DNA of 64,000 nt. Source: Candidatus Gemmiger faecavium. Its GTDB lineage: Bacteria > Bacillota > Clostridia > Oscillospirales > Ruminococcaceae. The notes beneath the pieces are model-generated. The model saw only the letters and a list, made by a program, of their open reading frames with translations. It did no database searches and had not been told where the DNA came from. Below, piece after piece: positions 41,472-50,243 of the stretch. The stretch covers positions 89,248 through 153,247 of the forward strand of contig DXFO01000009.1 of the NCBI GenBank assembly GCA_019114415.1, written 5' to 3'. The number at the start of each line of letters is the position of its first letter. Positions within the stretch are counted from its first letter, which is position 1. The position numbers and the translations under genes are program-made.

Positions 41472-41580
41472 GCGCGGATGCCATAAGAAAACGAAACGCC
41501 GGAAAGAACTGCGCAGCAACGCAAAAACCATGCTTTGCAGGCGGGGTTCCGGGGCTTTCGCTTTTGTATGGAACCGCGAA
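41472..41580. repeat. Interspersed palindromic repeat, copy D (short form)
   Basis: 109 bp. The left end GATGCCATAAGAAAACGAAA and right end TTTCGCTTTTGTATGGAACC are inverted. A small GCAAA/TTTGC hairpin (41521-41538) fills the middle in place of the longer arms of copies A to C. It lies between a promoter and the ribosome binding site AAAGGAG of the mutase gene. Confidence 0.7.
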
Positions 41581-41597
41581 GAAAGGAGACTCCTTTT

Positions 41598-43274
41598 ATG
41601 CAATATCAGCAGACCCTTGATCTCTGGCTCAGCCGTGCGGTGGATGACCCCGACCTCGTCGCCGAGCTGGACAGCGTCCGCAACGATGCCGACGCCGTCA
41701 CCGACCGTTTTTACCGGGATCTGGAGTTCGGCACCGGCGGCCTGCGCGGCGTCATCGGCGCGGGCACCAACCGCATGAACATCTACACCATCCGTCGGGC
41801 TACCCAGGGCCTGGCCGACTACATCAATGCCGAGGGCCTGCCCAAAAAGGTGGCCATCGCCCACGACAGCCGCATCAAGGGCGAGCTGTTCTGCCGGGAG
41901 GCTGCCCGTGTGCTGGCCGCCAACGGCATCACCGCCTATGTTTATCCCCGTCTGGAACCCACCCCCGCCCTGTCCTGGGCCACCCGGTATCTGGGGTGCG
42001 GTGCGGGCATCTGCGTGACCGCCAGCCACAACCCGGCCAAGTACAACGGCTACAAGGTCTACGGCGCCGACGGCTGCCAGATCACCCTGGAAGCCGCCGC
42101 CAAAGTGCTGGATGCCATCGGCAAACATGACTACTTTGACAGCCCCCGCCTGGCCGACTACGACGAGGCCGTGGCCGACGGCCGTATTGCTGCCATCGAC
42201 GACAAGTGCCTGTCCGACTTTGTGGACGCGGTGCTGGCCCTGCGCCCCGGCAACGATGTCAGCGCCCTCAAGCTGGTCTATACGCCGCTCAACGGCTCCG
42301 GCCTGGAACCGGTAAAAATGCTGCTGGAGCGCATGGGCGTGACCAACGTCACCGTAGTGCCCGAGCAGGAAAAGCCCGACGGCAATTTCCCCACCTGCCC
42401 CTATCCCAACCCCGAGATCCGGGAAGCCATGGAGACGGGACTGAAACTGTGCGACACCGTCCACCCCGACCTGATGATCGGCACCGACCCCGACTGCGAC
42501 CGCATGGGCGCCGCCGTGCCGGACGGCAAGGGCGGCTACCGCCTGATCTCCGGCAACGAGATGGGGGTGCTGCTGTTTGACTACATCTGCCGCGTCCGTC
42601 TGGCCAACGGCACCATGCCCAAGGACCCCGTGGCCGTCACCACCATCGTCTCCACCGACATGGCCACCCCCATTGCAGCCAAGTACGGCGTGGAGCTGCG
42701 CCGCACCCTGACCGGATTCAAGTTCATCGGTGAGCAGATCGGCCTGCTGGAGGCCGAAGGCCATGCCGAGCGCTATATCTTCGGCTTTGAGGAGAGCTAT
42801 GGCTATCTGTCCGGTGCACATGTGCGGGATAAGGATGCCGTCAACGCCGTCATGCTGGCCTGCGAGGCGGCGGCCTACTACGCCAAGCAGGGTATGAGCC
42901 TGCTGGATGCCGTCAACGCCCTGTATGCTGAGTTCGGCTACTACCGCAACGCCCTGCACAGCTTCACCTTTGAGGGCGAGAGCGGCATGAACACCATGCA
43001 GGGCATCATGGCGAACCTGCGCGCCAACGCGCCCGCCGAGATCGCGGGCTATGGCGTGGACCGGGTCGTGGACTATGAAAACGACGACACCGGCCTGCCC
43101 AAGGCCGACGTGCTGGAGTACCGCATGGAAAACGGCGCCAAGCTGATGGTGCGCCCCTCCGGCACCGAGCCCAAGATCAAGGTCTACCTGTCCGCCGTGG
43201 GCGCCAGCGAGGCCGAAGCCGATGCCATCAACGACAAGCTGGCCGCCTCTGCCGCCCAGTGGATGAAGGCCTGA
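41598..43274 (+). CDS. Phospho-sugar mutase (phosphoglucomutase-like)
   Basis: 558 aa. The alpha-D-phosphohexomutase fold has the active-site serine motif TASHNP, the metal loop GTDPDCDRMG, the sugar loop FGFEESYGYLSG and the phosphate-binding loop RPSGTEPKIKVY. It interconverts hexose 1- and 6-phosphates, linking glycogen and envelope sugars with glycolysis. The length fits PgcA-type phosphoglucomutases of Firmicutes. The ATG at 41598 with AAAGGAG is chosen over an upstream in-frame start inside repeat D. Confidence 0.93.
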   Translation: MQYQQTLDLWLSRAVDDPDLVAELDSVRNDADAVTDRFYRDLEFGTGGLRGVIGAGTNRMNIYTIRRATQGLADYINAEGLPKKVAIAHDSRIKGELFCREAARVLAANGITAYVYPRLEPTPALSWATRYLGCGAGICVTASHNPAKYNGYKVYGADGCQITLEAAAKVLDAIGKHDYFDSPRLADYDEAVADGRIAAIDDKCLSDFVDAVLALRPGNDVSALKLVYTPLNGSGLEPVKMLLERMGVTNVTVVPEQEKPDGNFPTCPYPNPEIREAMETGLKLCDTVHPDLMIGTDPDCDRMGAAVPDGKGGYRLISGNEMGVLLFDYICRVRLANGTMPKDPVAVTTIVSTDMATPIAAKYGVELRRTLTGFKFIGEQIGLLEAEGHAERYIFGFEESYGYLSGAHVRDKDAVNAVMLACEAAAYYAKQGMSLLDAVNALYAEFGYYRNALHSFTFEGESGMNTMQGIMANLRANAPAEIAGYGVDRVVDYENDDTGLPKADVLEYRMENGAKLMVRPSGTEPKIKVYLSAVGASEAEADAINDKLAASAAQWMKA

Positions 43275-43316
43275 TCCTTCACCCGGAAACGGCTCCGGCC
43301 TGAATGCAGCAATCAT

Positions 43317-43358
43317 CCCGCCGTCTGCCGGTGTTTCCCGGACAGGCGGCGGGCTTTT
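43317..43358 (+). terminator. Terminator of the phosphosugar mutase gene
   Basis: CCCGCCGTCTG pairs with CAGGCGGCGGG and is followed by CTTTTTTG. Confidence 0.88.
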
Positions 43359-43429
43359 TTGCGTGATACACCATTGAAACATTTGCACGGTTAGATAAAG
43401 ACAAGAACAACGACGGGAGGAAGCCTACC

Positions 43430-44089
43430 GTGAATCCGATCCTTGTAGTGGATGATGAACAGCCCATCCGGGAACTGATCTGCCTGATCCTGCGCCCGCT
43501 CAACCGGGAGGTGGAATGCGCGGCGGACGGCATGACCGCCTCCCGCATGCTGGACGAAAAAACCTATGACCTGGTGCTGCTGGACGTCATGCTCCCCGGG
43601 GTGGACGGCTTTTCTCTCATGCCGCAGCTTACCGACAGCGGCACGCCGGTCATCTTTCTCACTGCCAAGGGGGCGCTGACCGACCGGGTACGGGGTCTGC
43701 GGCTGGGGGCGGACGACTACATCGTCAAGCCCTTTGAACCGGAGGAACTGCTGGCCCGGGTGGAAAGCGTGCTGCGCCGTACCGGCCGGGGCGCCCATGT
43801 GCTGACGGCCTTTGACGTGCAGGTGGAGCCGGTCTCCCGCACGGTGCTGCAGAACGGCAGCCCGGTGGCCCTGGCGCCCCGGGAATTCGACCTGCTGGTG
43901 TTCCTCATCCGCAACCGGGGCATCGTACTGCACCGGGACGTCATTTATGAGCGGGTCTGGGGCGGGGAGAGTGAGACCGACACCCGGGTGCTGGATCTGA
44001 ACATCCAGCGCCTGCGCAAAAAGCTGGGGTGGAGCAAGCACATCAAGACCGTTTATCGGCTGGGGTATCTGCTGGAGGGTGCGGGATGA
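43430..44089 (+). CDS. Two-component response regulator, OmpR/PhoB family
   Basis: 219 aa, GTG start with GGGAGG upstream. Receiver domain: acidic pocket VVDDEQ, phospho-acceptor Asp in LVLLDVMLPGVDGF, Lys in DDYIVKPFEPEEL. The C-terminal winged helix has LAPREFDLLVFLIRNRGIVL and TRVLDLNIQRLRKKLG. It binds DNA when phosphorylated by the kinase encoded next. Its stop overlaps the kinase start (ATGA). Two envelope-protein genes follow in the same operon. Confidence 0.93.
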   Translation: MNPILVVDDEQPIRELICLILRPLNREVECAADGMTASRMLDEKTYDLVLLDVMLPGVDGFSLMPQLTDSGTPVIFLTAKGALTDRVRGLRLGADDYIVKPFEPEELLARVESVLRRTGRGAHVLTAFDVQVEPVSRTVLQNGSPVALAPREFDLLVFLIRNRGIVLHRDVIYERVWGGESETDTRVLDLNIQRLRKKLGWSKHIKTVYRLGYLLEGAG

Positions 44090-45516
44090 AACTTTCACAA
44101 AAACTGCTGCTGGCGGTGCTGCCGGTGCTGGGACTGGTGCTGTCCCTGGGCGGCTGGCTGCTCATCCGGCAGAACTTTTACCGGACGCTGTCCGACCTGC
44201 AATATCAGGCCGAAACCGGCCAGCAGCGGGAACTGTACGCGCTGCAGCTGGACCTGCGCGCCGCCGCAGACGGCATCACCAACGCCCTGATGGAGTACGG
44301 GGCATCCGTCTCCCGCTATGTGGGGGAGGAAAAGCAGTTCGCCCTTTTTACCGGGGACGGGGTGCTGGCCTACTCCTCCATGCCGGAGGATGTCCCCCTG
44401 GCATGGCAGCAGGAGCTTCTGGCCGATCCCTCCCGCGGTGTGCTGCGCAGCAGACAGGACGGCCACTGGTATCTCATTGCCGACCAGGTCCCCGCCGCCG
44501 ACGGCTCCACCGTCTTTTATGTGGGGGCTTACTCCATGGACGCCGCCTACCAGACCCAGCAAAGCCTGCTGACCAGTTATTTCTGGATCGAACTGCTGGC
44601 CTTTGCGGCGGCGGGCGGGGCGGTGTGGTGGATGATCTCCCGCCTGATCCGGCCGCTGCATACCCTGGAACAGGCAGGCCGGGAAATTGCCGCAGGAGCC
44701 TACGACCGGCGCACCGGCATCCGGGGCAGCGACGAGATCGCCGCCCTCAGCCGCAGCTTTGACGACATGACCGCTGCCCTGGAGGAGGAACTGGGCCGCC
44801 GCGCCCTGGCGGTGCGGCAGCGGGAGGACTTTATCTCCGCCCTGACCCACGAGCTGAAAACCCCCATGACCAGCATTCTGGGCTATGCCCAGATGATGCG
44901 CACGGCAGGGGATGACCTGGAAGTGCGGGAGAAATCCGCGGCCTACATCGCCCACGAAGCCCGCCGCATCGAGGCCCTCAGCCGCAAGCTGCTGCGCCTG
45001 ATGGAGGTGGAACAGGAGGGCATTACGCTCACCGCCGTACCGGTGGAGGAACTGCTCGCCGCCCTGCGCCGGGCCTGCCCCCGGGACGGCCTGCCCCTGG
45101 AGGTGACGCCCCTCAAAACGCCTGCCGCGGTCCGCGGGGACGCCGACCTGCTCTGTGCCCTGCTGCGAAACCTGATCAGCAACGCCGAGCGGGCGGAACC
45201 GAAAGACGGCGTCGTCCATCTTGACATCGCGGCGGAGGGGGAAAAGGTCCGCTTCACGGTATGGGACACCGGCCGGGGCATCCCGGCGGAGGAACTGCCC
45301 CGCCTGACCGAACCTTTTTACATGGTGGACAAGTCCCGTTCCCGGGCCCAGAACAGCAGCGGCATCGGGCTGGCGCTCTGCCGTGCCATTGCCGAAGCCC
45401 ACGGCACCCGCCTGGAATTTGCCAGCACAGTGGGGGAGGGCACCCGGGTGAGCTTCTGCCTGCCCGCCCTGCCCCTGCCGGGAAAGGAGGAACCCCATGA
45501 AAAAGAAACCGACTGA
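44086..45516 (+). CDS. Sensor histidine kinase (HAMP, HisKA, HATPase)
   Basis: 476 aa. It has a membrane segment at 5-28, an extracytoplasmic sensor of about 140 residues, a second membrane segment near 165-185, then HAMP (LIRPLHTLEQAGREIAAGAY). The H-box is FISALTHELKTPMTSIL, the N-box LLRNLISNAERA, and the G-boxes VWDTGRGIPAEEL and SSGIGLAL. It senses an unknown external signal and phosphorylates the upstream regulator. The start at 44086 overlaps the regulator's stop. Confidence 0.93.
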   Translation: MKLSQKLLLAVLPVLGLVLSLGGWLLIRQNFYRTLSDLQYQAETGQQRELYALQLDLRAAADGITNALMEYGASVSRYVGEEKQFALFTGDGVLAYSSMPEDVPLAWQQELLADPSRGVLRSRQDGHWYLIADQVPAADGSTVFYVGAYSMDAAYQTQQSLLTSYFWIELLAFAAAGGAVWWMISRLIRPLHTLEQAGREIAAGAYDRRTGIRGSDEIAALSRSFDDMTAALEEELGRRALAVRQREDFISALTHELKTPMTSILGYAQMMRTAGDDLEVREKSAAYIAHEARRIEALSRKLLRLMEVEQEGITLTAVPVEELLAALRRACPRDGLPLEVTPLKTPAAVRGDADLLCALLRNLISNAERAEPKDGVVHLDIAAEGEKVRFTVWDTGRGIPAEELPRLTEPFYMVDKSRSRAQNSSGIGLALCRAIAEAHGTRLEFASTVGEGTRVSFCLPALPLPGKEEPHEKETD

Positions 45517-46300
45517 GCCGATGTCCGCCCCAAAGCGGCTGCGCGGCCCGGCGGCCGTGATGGGCCTGCTGGCCGGGGCGGCGCTGTGTCTGGCACTGCC
45601 TGCGCTTCTCTGCATGGGGGAGGGGCGGACGCTGGAAAACACCGCCCTGGAACGCCCCGTCCTGGCCAACGAGGAACCGGAAACCATTGCCGGGGACCCT
45701 CTGGCCGATGCACTTTACCGCAGCCGTGTGCTTTACGGCGGCCAGGGAGAGGGCGAACCCCTGGACATTCCCCCGGAGGAGGTCCGGGAGGAGCTTTCCG
45801 ACGTTCTGGACGCCCTGCACACGGCGGGGGTAGCCGATGACGAAGTCACCCGGGCGGCGGAGGAGATCCTGGCCGGGGAAGCCCTGGAAGCCGGGGCGCA
45901 GCGCCGCCCCGACGGCACGAGAAAGTATTCCTGGGCGGGCAGCGGGCAGTTTGTAGAGATGATCTGGCAGCCGGAGCTGCAGTTGCCCCTGGAATTTGAC
46001 GTGTACAGCGACACCCCGGGCGCCCTGCCCGACGGGGAGCCGGGCGGCACGCTGGATGACTGGACGGCCTTTCTGGGCCAGCAGGACGCCGGGGACTGGC
46101 AGCAGCTGCCCGAACTGAACGACGCCTGCACGGTGTATTCTCCTGCCCGGGAACTCTGCCTGTATCTCTACCGGGAGGAAGGCCGGGCGGCCTGGCGGGT
46201 GTACAGCCTTTCCCGACAGGAGGCCGACGACCTGACGGAAATGCTCATCGATTACCGGGACAACATTCAGGCCGCGGCAATGGCATATGAGGAGGCTTGA
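45497..46300 (+). CDS. Membrane-anchored protein of the two-component operon (unrecognised)
   Basis: 267 aa. One N-terminal membrane segment (about 18-42: AAVMGLLAGAALCLALPALL) puts the rest outside. The outer part is acidic with YSWAGSGQFVEMIWQPELQL and a repetitive Leu/Ala-rich helix EVREELSDVLDALHTAGVAD. I do not recognise the family. It starts inside the kinase gene's end (20-base overlap) with GGAAAGGAGG upstream, so it is coupled to it; it may be a sensor partner or a target of the system. Confidence 0.65.
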   Translation: MKKKPTEPMSAPKRLRGPAAVMGLLAGAALCLALPALLCMGEGRTLENTALERPVLANEEPETIAGDPLADALYRSRVLYGGQGEGEPLDIPPEEVREELSDVLDALHTAGVADDEVTRAAEEILAGEALEAGAQRRPDGTRKYSWAGSGQFVEMIWQPELQLPLEFDVYSDTPGALPDGEPGGTLDDWTAFLGQQDAGDWQQLPELNDACTVYSPARELCLYLYREEGRAAWRVYSLSRQEADDLTEMLIDYRDNIQAAAMAYEEA

Positions 46301-46304
46301 CCGG

Positions 46305-47480
46305 ATGAAGCTGCAAAAACTGTGTGCCGCCCTGCTGGCGGCGGCGCTGACTGCCGGGGCGGCGGGCTGTTCCGCAAAACCTGCTGCCCGGGCGGTGCCG
46401 GAGGAATTCCGGCTGCGGGGTCAGTGCGCGGCTACCCCGGCCGGCGTGTACGAGGTCAAAAACGTGGGCGAGATCTATAACAAGAGCCGCCTGGATCAGA
46501 AACGCATCTACTACATTGACTGGGACAGCTGCCGGGAGACCCTGCTCTGCACCCGGAAAGGCTGTACCCACGACTCGGAGGACTGCCCCGCCTGGGTGGG
46601 GGCGGGCAGTCTGTTCGGGACGGAGGCAAACGGCAGCCTGCTCATTGCCCAGCCCATGGAGGACGGCGGCAATGCGGTCTGGCAGGTGGCTCCGGATGGC
46701 AGTGAAAAGACGCTGGCGGCCCAATGCCCCGCCGCCGGGGAGGACGGTTCCCTTCTGGTGGGGAAAAACGAGGCCGGCATCTGGGCGGTTGCGTCCCGGG
46801 AGGGCGGAGCCTTCTCCCTGATGGTCTGGCAGCAGCCGGGACAGTGGACGGAGGTGTTCTCCGCCGACGAAGTGTTCCAGTGGCCGCAGATGGTGCGGGA
46901 CAACGTCTTTTACTATGAGACCTGGGACAATGAAGCCGGACAGGCCACCCTCTGGCGGGCGGCGCTGGAGCTTTCGGCCCGGCCGGAGAACGTAGTGGAA
47001 TACGAAAGCGACCGGACCCGCATCCTCCTGCGGGGGGATCAGGTCTGGATGGCAGATGCCCGTACCGGGACCGTCTCTGTCAAGCCTCTGGACGGGACGG
47101 AAGAACCGGAACCTGTCTGCACCCTGCCCGAGGAGGCCCGGGAATATATCATTGAGCCCGTCGACACCGACGGCAGCCGGATGGTGCTGTCCTGGGGCGG
47201 GGATTTCTGGGCGGTGGACCTGGCCACGGGGGAGGAGACCATCATCCGCCCGGCGGGGGTGAATGCTTCCGGGGAGGATCTTTCCCCTGAATATTACACC
47301 GGCAGTGCGGGCGGGCAGTGGGCCCTCACCGACGGGTATCTGCGCAGCCGGGAGGGGATCAACTATACGGGGGTGAGCATTGAGCGCACCACCCGGTACG
47401 ATGCCCAGCTCTGCCGCCTGGACCGGCAGGCCCTGTTGAACGGGGAGATCGTTCTGACCGAGATCCGTTCCGACTCCTGA
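46305..47480 (+). CDS. Putative lipoprotein with beta-propeller-like repeats
   Basis: 391 aa. The signal peptide and lipobox LTAGAAGC (Cys at about 21) anchor it outside. A Cys motif LLCTRKGCTHDSEDCPAW lies near residues 80-97. Similar CxxxxCxHxxxxC motifs recur in Clostridia surface lipoproteins (from memory). The remainder has repeated short strands of the form GSLLIAQPMEDGG / DGSLLVGKNEAG / GDQVWMADARTG, suggesting a beta-propeller. It follows the 45497 gene with GAGGAGG upstream of 46305, so 46305 is preferred over 46287. Function unknown. Confidence 0.7.
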   Translation: MKLQKLCAALLAAALTAGAAGCSAKPAARAVPEEFRLRGQCAATPAGVYEVKNVGEIYNKSRLDQKRIYYIDWDSCRETLLCTRKGCTHDSEDCPAWVGAGSLFGTEANGSLLIAQPMEDGGNAVWQVAPDGSEKTLAAQCPAAGEDGSLLVGKNEAGIWAVASREGGAFSLMVWQQPGQWTEVFSADEVFQWPQMVRDNVFYYETWDNEAGQATLWRAALELSARPENVVEYESDRTRILLRGDQVWMADARTGTVSVKPLDGTEEPEPVCTLPEEAREYIIEPVDTDGSRMVLSWGGDFWAVDLATGEETIIRPAGVNASGEDLSPEYYTGSAGGQWALTDGYLRSREGINYTGVSIERTTRYDAQLCRLDRQALLNGEIVLTEIRSDS

Positions 47481-47532
47481 CGGTTTTGTGCTATACTGAA
47501 AGTACAAAACGCCCGAAAGGAGGCCCCGCGCC

Positions 47533-47916
47533 ATGCTGACCCGCGCCGAAGCCGTTGCCGCCTGCAGCGCCCTGCCCGATGTGTTTGAGGATTATCCCTT
47601 CCACGACCCCAACTGGACGGTGATGCGGCACAGATCCAACAAAAAGACCTTTGCCCTGATCTTTGAGCGGGAAGGACGCATCTGGATCAACCTCAAAGCC
47701 CGGCCGGAGTGGGTGCGCTTCTGGCAGGGGACCTACACGGCGGCGGTGCCGGCCTACCACATGAACAAGGAGCACTGGTTCAGCGTGATCCTGGACGGGA
47801 CCATCCCCGACGAGGAACTGGCCCGTCTCATTGCCGAAAGCCACGCCCTGACGGCCTCCGTCCCCAAACGGCGAAAAAATACGGCATCCGACACCGGAAA
47901 GTTTACAAAACGTTGA
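47533..47916 (+). CDS. MmcQ/YjbR family protein
   Basis: 127 aa. The YjbR fold motif is DYPFHDPNWTVMRHRSNKKT followed by FALIFEREGRIWINLKARPE and a C-terminal YHMNKEHWFSVIL. The family is small, cytoplasmic and of uncertain function (DNA-binding has been proposed). A -10 like TATACT at 47492 with an extended TG motif gives a likely promoter. AAAGGAGG precedes the ATG. Confidence 0.88.
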   Translation: MLTRAEAVAACSALPDVFEDYPFHDPNWTVMRHRSNKKTFALIFEREGRIWINLKARPEWVRFWQGTYTAAVPAYHMNKEHWFSVILDGTIPDEELARLIAESHALTASVPKRRKNTASDTGKFTKR

Positions 47917-47939
47917 TGCAGCCGTGCGGTCATATCTGG

Positions 47940-47945
47940 TATAAT
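47940..47945 (+). promoter_or_regulatory. Extended -10 promoter of the antiporter gene
   Basis: TGGTATAAT with a weak -35; the transcript would begin about 105 bases before the coding region. Confidence 0.45.
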
Positions 47946-48064
47946 ATCCTTATACTGTTATCACACGGCATAATGCAAGGCATGGCCTGCCGCCCGGAAA
48001 CGCCGGGGACGGGGCATGCCCTGTTTTGTATGCCACGGGAAAGGAGAGATCTGCACTGACATCC

Positions 48065-49672
48065 ATGCTTTTGATTGTGTCGGTGGTGCTGCTGGCCTGT
48101 TCGCTGCTGAAAAAGGTATCGGGCCGGCTGGGCATCCCGTCGCTGCTCATGTTTATTCTGCTGGGAATGCTGTTCGGTTCCGACGGCCTGTTCAAGATCC
48201 CTTTTGACGACTATGCCTTTGCCGAGCAGATCAGCTCGGTAGCGCTGGTGTTCATCATGTTTTACGGCGGTTTCGGCACCAACTGGAAAGCCGCCCGGCC
48301 GGTGGCCGCCGTATCGGTGGTGCTGTCCAGCGCAGGTACTGTGCTCACCGCCCTGCTCACCGGGCTGTTCTGTCATTTTGTGCTGGGAATGCCGATCCTG
48401 GAAGGCCTGCTCTGCGGTGCGGTGCTGGGCTCCACCGACGCAGCGTCGGTCTTTTCCATCCTGCGTTCCCGCCGCCTGGCCCTCAAAGAGAACACCGCGC
48501 CCCTGCTGGAGGTGGAGAGCGGTTCCAACGACCCCTTTGCCTATATGCTGACGGTGGTGCTGCTTTCCGCCATGGAGACCGGCGTCACGGTGGGCGGCGT
48601 GGTGCAGATGCTGGCGGGGCAGGTGGTCCTGGGGCTGGCCTTTGGCTTTGGCATCGGGTTCGGCGTTCGCTGGCTCATGCGGCGCTTCCGGCTGGATACC
48701 TCCGGCATGGAGACGCTGTTCATGGTGGGGACTGCGCTGCTGGCCTATGCCGCGCCCACCATGCTGGGCGGCAACGGATTTTTGAGCGTCTACATTGCGG
48801 GCATTGTGCTGGGCAACAGCAACCTGGCCGCCCGCACGACGCTGGTGCCTTTTTTTGACGGCGTGACCGGCAATATGCAGGCGGTGCTGTTCTTCCTGCT
48901 GGGGCTGCTGTCCTACCCGTCCCGCATGGCGTCGGTGCTGCTGCCGGGGCTGGCCATTGCCGTTTTCCTGGCCTTTGTGGCGCGGCCGGCAGCGGTCTTT
49001 GCCCTCATGACCCCCTTTGGCGGCAGCGTGTCCCGGCGGCTGCTGGTGTCCTTCTCCGGCCTGCGCGGGGCGGCGTCCATCGTGTTTGCCATTGTGGCGG
49101 TGCAAAGCCCTGCCGCCATGGAAAACGACCTCTTTCACATCGCCTTTGTGGTGGTGCTGTTCTCCATTGCCCTGCAGGGGTCGCTGCTGCCCGCTGTGGC
49201 CCGCAGGCTGGACATGATCGACGAGGGCGGCAACGTCCTCAAGACCTTCACCGACTATGTGGATGAGACCCCCGTCAACTTTGTCCAGCTGGAAGTGGAG
49301 GAGGGCCATCCCTGGTGCGGCCGCAAGGTGGCCGGGCTGGAACTGCCCCCGGGCACCATTCTGGTCAGCCTGCGCCGGGGAGACACCCGGATGGTCCCCA
49401 AGGGGGATACCTGCCTGCAGGCGGGGGACCTGCTGGTCATGTGCGCCCTGGAACGCCACGGCGGGACCGACTTCTGTCTGACGGAGCGCGTGGTGGAGGC
49501 GGACGAACTGACCGGCGGCGCTACCCTGGCCGACCTGCCCGACCGCCCCGGCTCGCTGATCGTTCTGATCCGCCGGGGACACGATTGCTTCATCCCCGAC
49601 GGCAGCACGGTATTGCAGCCGGGGGACCACCTGCTCATCAACCGGACCGACGAAACAGCGGCCGTTCACTGA
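48065..49672 (+). CDS. Potassium/proton antiporter (CvrA/NhaP2-like, CPA1)
   Basis: 535 aa. About 12 membrane segments (residues 1-390) include the core motif AVLGSTDAASVFSIL, LLEVESGSNDPFAY and the C-terminal part of the antiporter SFSGLRGAASIVFAIVA. Two TrkA-C-like cytoplasmic domains follow (about 405-470 and 490-530: PPGTILVSLRRGDTRMVPKG, LQPGDHLLINR). It exchanges K+ (or Na+) for H+. The start is uncertain: the ATG at 48065 is 17 bases from GGAGAG, whereas a CTG at 48056 is at a better distance; an ATG at 48026 is also in frame. Confidence 0.85.
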   Translation: MLLIVSVVLLACSLLKKVSGRLGIPSLLMFILLGMLFGSDGLFKIPFDDYAFAEQISSVALVFIMFYGGFGTNWKAARPVAAVSVVLSSAGTVLTALLTGLFCHFVLGMPILEGLLCGAVLGSTDAASVFSILRSRRLALKENTAPLLEVESGSNDPFAYMLTVVLLSAMETGVTVGGVVQMLAGQVVLGLAFGFGIGFGVRWLMRRFRLDTSGMETLFMVGTALLAYAAPTMLGGNGFLSVYIAGIVLGNSNLAARTTLVPFFDGVTGNMQAVLFFLLGLLSYPSRMASVLLPGLAIAVFLAFVARPAAVFALMTPFGGSVSRRLLVSFSGLRGAASIVFAIVAVQSPAAMENDLFHIAFVVVLFSIALQGSLLPAVARRLDMIDEGGNVLKTFTDYVDETPVNFVQLEVEEGHPWCGRKVAGLELPPGTILVSLRRGDTRMVPKGDTCLQAGDLLVMCALERHGGTDFCLTERVVEADELTGGATLADLPDRPGSLIVLIRRGHDCFIPDGSTVLQPGDHLLINRTDETAAVH

Positions 49673-49720
49673 GCCTGTATTCCGGCGAACTGTCTGCCGG
49701 GGAAACACACGATTTGCGAA

Positions 49721-49765
49721 AAAAGCGCCCAAACCGGGGATTTTTCCTCCGTTTGGGCGCTTTTT
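49721..49765 (+). terminator. Terminator of the antiporter gene
   Basis: AAAAGCGCCCAAAC pairs with GTTTGGGCGCTTTT, with A-runs before and T5 after. Confidence 0.92.
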
Positions 49766-50059
49766 GACGCTTTAATGCGCAAAATCAAAAAGAATGTACG
49801 CCATATAAAGACATATGGATAAAGATGCGTAAAATATAAAAGATAGCCGGTATAAACGAAAAAATATACATATAAAAATGCGGGGAAGCCCTGCGGTTTG
49901 ACCTTCCGCAAGGAGACGTGTGTTTTTTGCGAATACAAATGTGCATCTAAAAAACAGGAAAAACCTCTAAAAATCGGGTATAAGTTCATAAAAAACTAAA
50001 ATAAAATATTGAAAAATTGGGCAAAAGGTAGTTTTGCTCACGAAAGTGTATCGAATTTA
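49766..50059. other. AT-rich intergenic stretch before the dpp operon
   Basis: About 290 bases that are sharply more AT-rich than the rest of the window. I see no supported gene; a minus-strand open frame of 107 codons here lacks a ribosome site and normal codon use. A small GCGG/CCGC hairpin near 49890-49910 is the only structure noted. It may be an upstream activation region for the dpp promoter. Confidence 0.5.
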
Positions 50060-50088
50060 GTGACAACTGTCTTTTCGCGTAGTATAAT
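50060..50088 (+). promoter_or_regulatory. Promoter of the peptide transporter operon
   Basis: GTGACA (50060-50065), 17 bp, TATAAT (50083-50088). The leader (about 50095-50243) begins with a GCGCAA/TTGCGC hairpin and carries GGAGGGGG before the first ATG. Confidence 0.7.
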
Positions 50089-50243
50089 ACACGCAAGCGC
50101 AAGGGTGTACCCATTCACTGTTGCGCCTTTTCTTATCCGGTGCGGCGGGCGGTATGCGGCGCCGGACCACGGCGGGGAAGCATACAGACACAGCTTCCCG
50201 GCGCGCGCCGTATCCAGAAAAGAGGAGGGGGAACCTGTTTCTT

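Noticed and set aside
40263..43388. Minus-strand open frame of 1041 codons
   Set aside because: It is the antisense shadow of the transketolase C-subunit and phosphosugar mutase genes. GC-rich codon use leaves the opposite strand open. The composition (His/Gly/Val/Asp repeats) matches no protein family.
49666..49989. Minus-strand frame of 107 codons in the AT-rich island
   Set aside because: No ribosome binding site, runs through a perfect terminator stem, and has Phe/Tyr-rich random composition.
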